From Thermotoga sp. (GTDB lineage: Bacteria; Thermotogota; Thermotogae; B21-G9), in NCBI GenBank assembly GCA_003641545.1, contig QNAU01000063.1:1-7372 (forward strand): a stretch of 7,372 nt of DNA, read 5' to 3'. Under the pieces are notes generated by a model. That model worked only from the letters and a program-made list of their open reading frames with translations, was not told the origin of the DNA and searched no databases. Positions 6,768-7,372 of the stretch are shown piece by piece (position 1 is the stretch's first letter; every line of letters starts with the position of its first letter). The translations under genes were made by a program, and so were the position numbers.

Positions 6768-7372
6768 CTCTTCCTCTTCGGGTTGATCAGAGCATCTCTC
6801 AGGAAAACGCTGGCACCCCTTGGTTTCCTTATTTTAACCCTCATACTTCCCTTTTTCACGTTCAACCATCCCAGTCCAGTGAAGTTCAAATCCTCTCCCT
6901 CGTTCAATTCGAAGATGATCTCCTCCCATTCGATATCCTCATACTTTATCTCTCCCGGCGAACATGGGGGAATCAGGAATCTTCCCCAACTCTTCTTTAT
7001 CAACCTTTCAAAGTTTTTCATCGATGTTTCGTGTATCCTCACACCTTCCGATGAGAATATCTTGAACATTGTTCCTTCGACGAGAGGTTCCATGATGACC
7101 ATTCCCCCGAGAAAATACAGCCTACCCACCTTAGATTTGAAGGTTTTCCTTCTAATCTCATCTCTCGGGAGTATCTTTCTCTGGCAGGCTGGCTTGAGAA
7201 GATCGACGAATCGGTCGTTCGTGATCAACCCGGGGGTGTCGAACACGCTGATCTTCGAATCCTTCAACTTCCTCTCTATCAAACCCAAAGTTGTTCCAGG
7301 ATGTGGGGAAACGGTGACCTCCGATTCGGTCAGCTCCTTGAGTATGGATGATTTTCCCACGTTCGTGCATCC
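6764..7372 (-). CDS. yqeH: YqeH-type circularly permuted ribosome-assembly GTPase, C-terminal 202 residues; 5' end beyond window
   Basis: The frame is open to the window edge and the first visible residues, GCTNVGKSS, are the P-loop (G1), so the gene begins upstream of the window. Next come the G2 region SPHPGTTLGLIE (residues 22-33) and G3 DTPG (45-48), with LI-x-DRF after it. In YqeH-family proteins G4 and G5 precede G1; consistently, no NKxD motif follows G3 here, and about 150 residues of a C-terminal domain of mixed strand and helix end in PKRKR. The missing N-terminal part should hold the zinc finger and G4/G5. YqeH helps assemble the 30S ribosomal subunit in Bacillus. The stop overlaps the HEAT-repeat gene start by 4 nt. 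A related permuted GTPase (RsgA, YlqF type) is less likely, because the PHPGTTLGLIE segment and C-domain fit YqeH better. Confidence 0.85.
   Translation of the reverse strand, partial: GCTNVGKSSILKELTESEVTVSPHPGTTLGLIERKLKDSKISVFDTPGLITNDRFVDLLKPACQRKILPRDEIRRKTFKSKVGRLYFLGGMVIMEPLVEGTMFKIFSSEGVRIHETSMKNFERLIKKSWGRFLIPPCSPGEIKYEDIEWEEIIFELNEGEDLNFTGLGWLNVKKGSMRVKIRKPRGASVFLRDALINPKRKR

Larger units (their letters stand above)
1..7372 (-). other. Probable single operon of seven co-directional genes
   Basis: All seven genes share one strand. The junctions, in transcription order, are: 4-nt overlap (GTPase to HEAT), 5-nt gap (HEAT to xylanase), 31-nt gap (xylanase to argS), 2-nt gap (argS to kinase-like), 4-nt overlap (kinase-like to radical SAM) and 2-nt gap (radical SAM to aroE). 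No terminator-like hairpin was found at any junction. The promoter must lie upstream of position 7372 unless an internal one is hidden in coding sequence. Single transcription is inferred from layout alone. Confidence 0.75.

Noticed and set aside
7358..7360. GTG at 7360 as a genuine start for the GTPase
   Set aside because: The four codons before it complete the P-loop (GCTN before VGKSS), so the gene continues beyond the window edge.
1..7372. CRISPR array, insertion sequence, tRNA gene or long direct repeat
   Set aside because: No regularly spaced repeats, terminal inverted repeats, transposase frame or tRNA-like segment was seen; nearly all bases are accounted for by seven coding genes.

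Overview
The window is a single, very compact run of seven genes, all on the minus strand, so transcription reads from 7372 down to 1. Both end genes are cut by the window edges. Coding covers almost everything. Neighbouring genes overlap by 4 nt, or are separated by 2, 5 or at most 31 nt, and strong Shine-Dalgarno sequences usually sit inside the tail of the upstream gene. No tRNA, rRNA, CRISPR array, insertion sequence or convincing promoter or terminator was seen.

In transcription order the genes are: a YqeH-type circularly permuted GTPase (5' end missing), a small HEAT-repeat protein, a lipoprotein GH10 endo-xylanase with a C-terminal carbohydrate-binding-like domain, arginyl-tRNA synthetase (argS), an NAD-kinase/diacylglycerol-kinase superfamily protein, a large radical SAM protein with an unusual CX5CX2C cluster motif and a C-terminal helix-hairpin-helix domain, and the first 77 residues of shikimate dehydrogenase (aroE).

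The proteins are rich in Glu, Lys, Arg and Ile, arginine is often encoded by AGA/AGG and isoleucine by ATA, and genes are tightly packed. Together with a bacterial argS, a xylanase and an HhH-tailed radical SAM protein, this suggests a thermophilic bacterium, most plausibly of the Thermotogota or another deep-branching thermophilic lineage. This is an inference from style and gene content; no marker here settles the phylum.

The gene set mixes ribosome assembly (YqeH), translation (ArgS), aromatic amino-acid synthesis (AroE) and polysaccharide breakdown (xylanase). It looks like a housekeeping operon that has collected accessory genes rather than one pathway. YqeH and AroE are adjacent in Bacillus-type genomes; here five genes lie between them. 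The points most worth following are the xylanase locked into a housekeeping operon, its unassigned middle region, and the atypical radical SAM-HhH protein. I did not find strong evidence for a wholly new multi-gene system.
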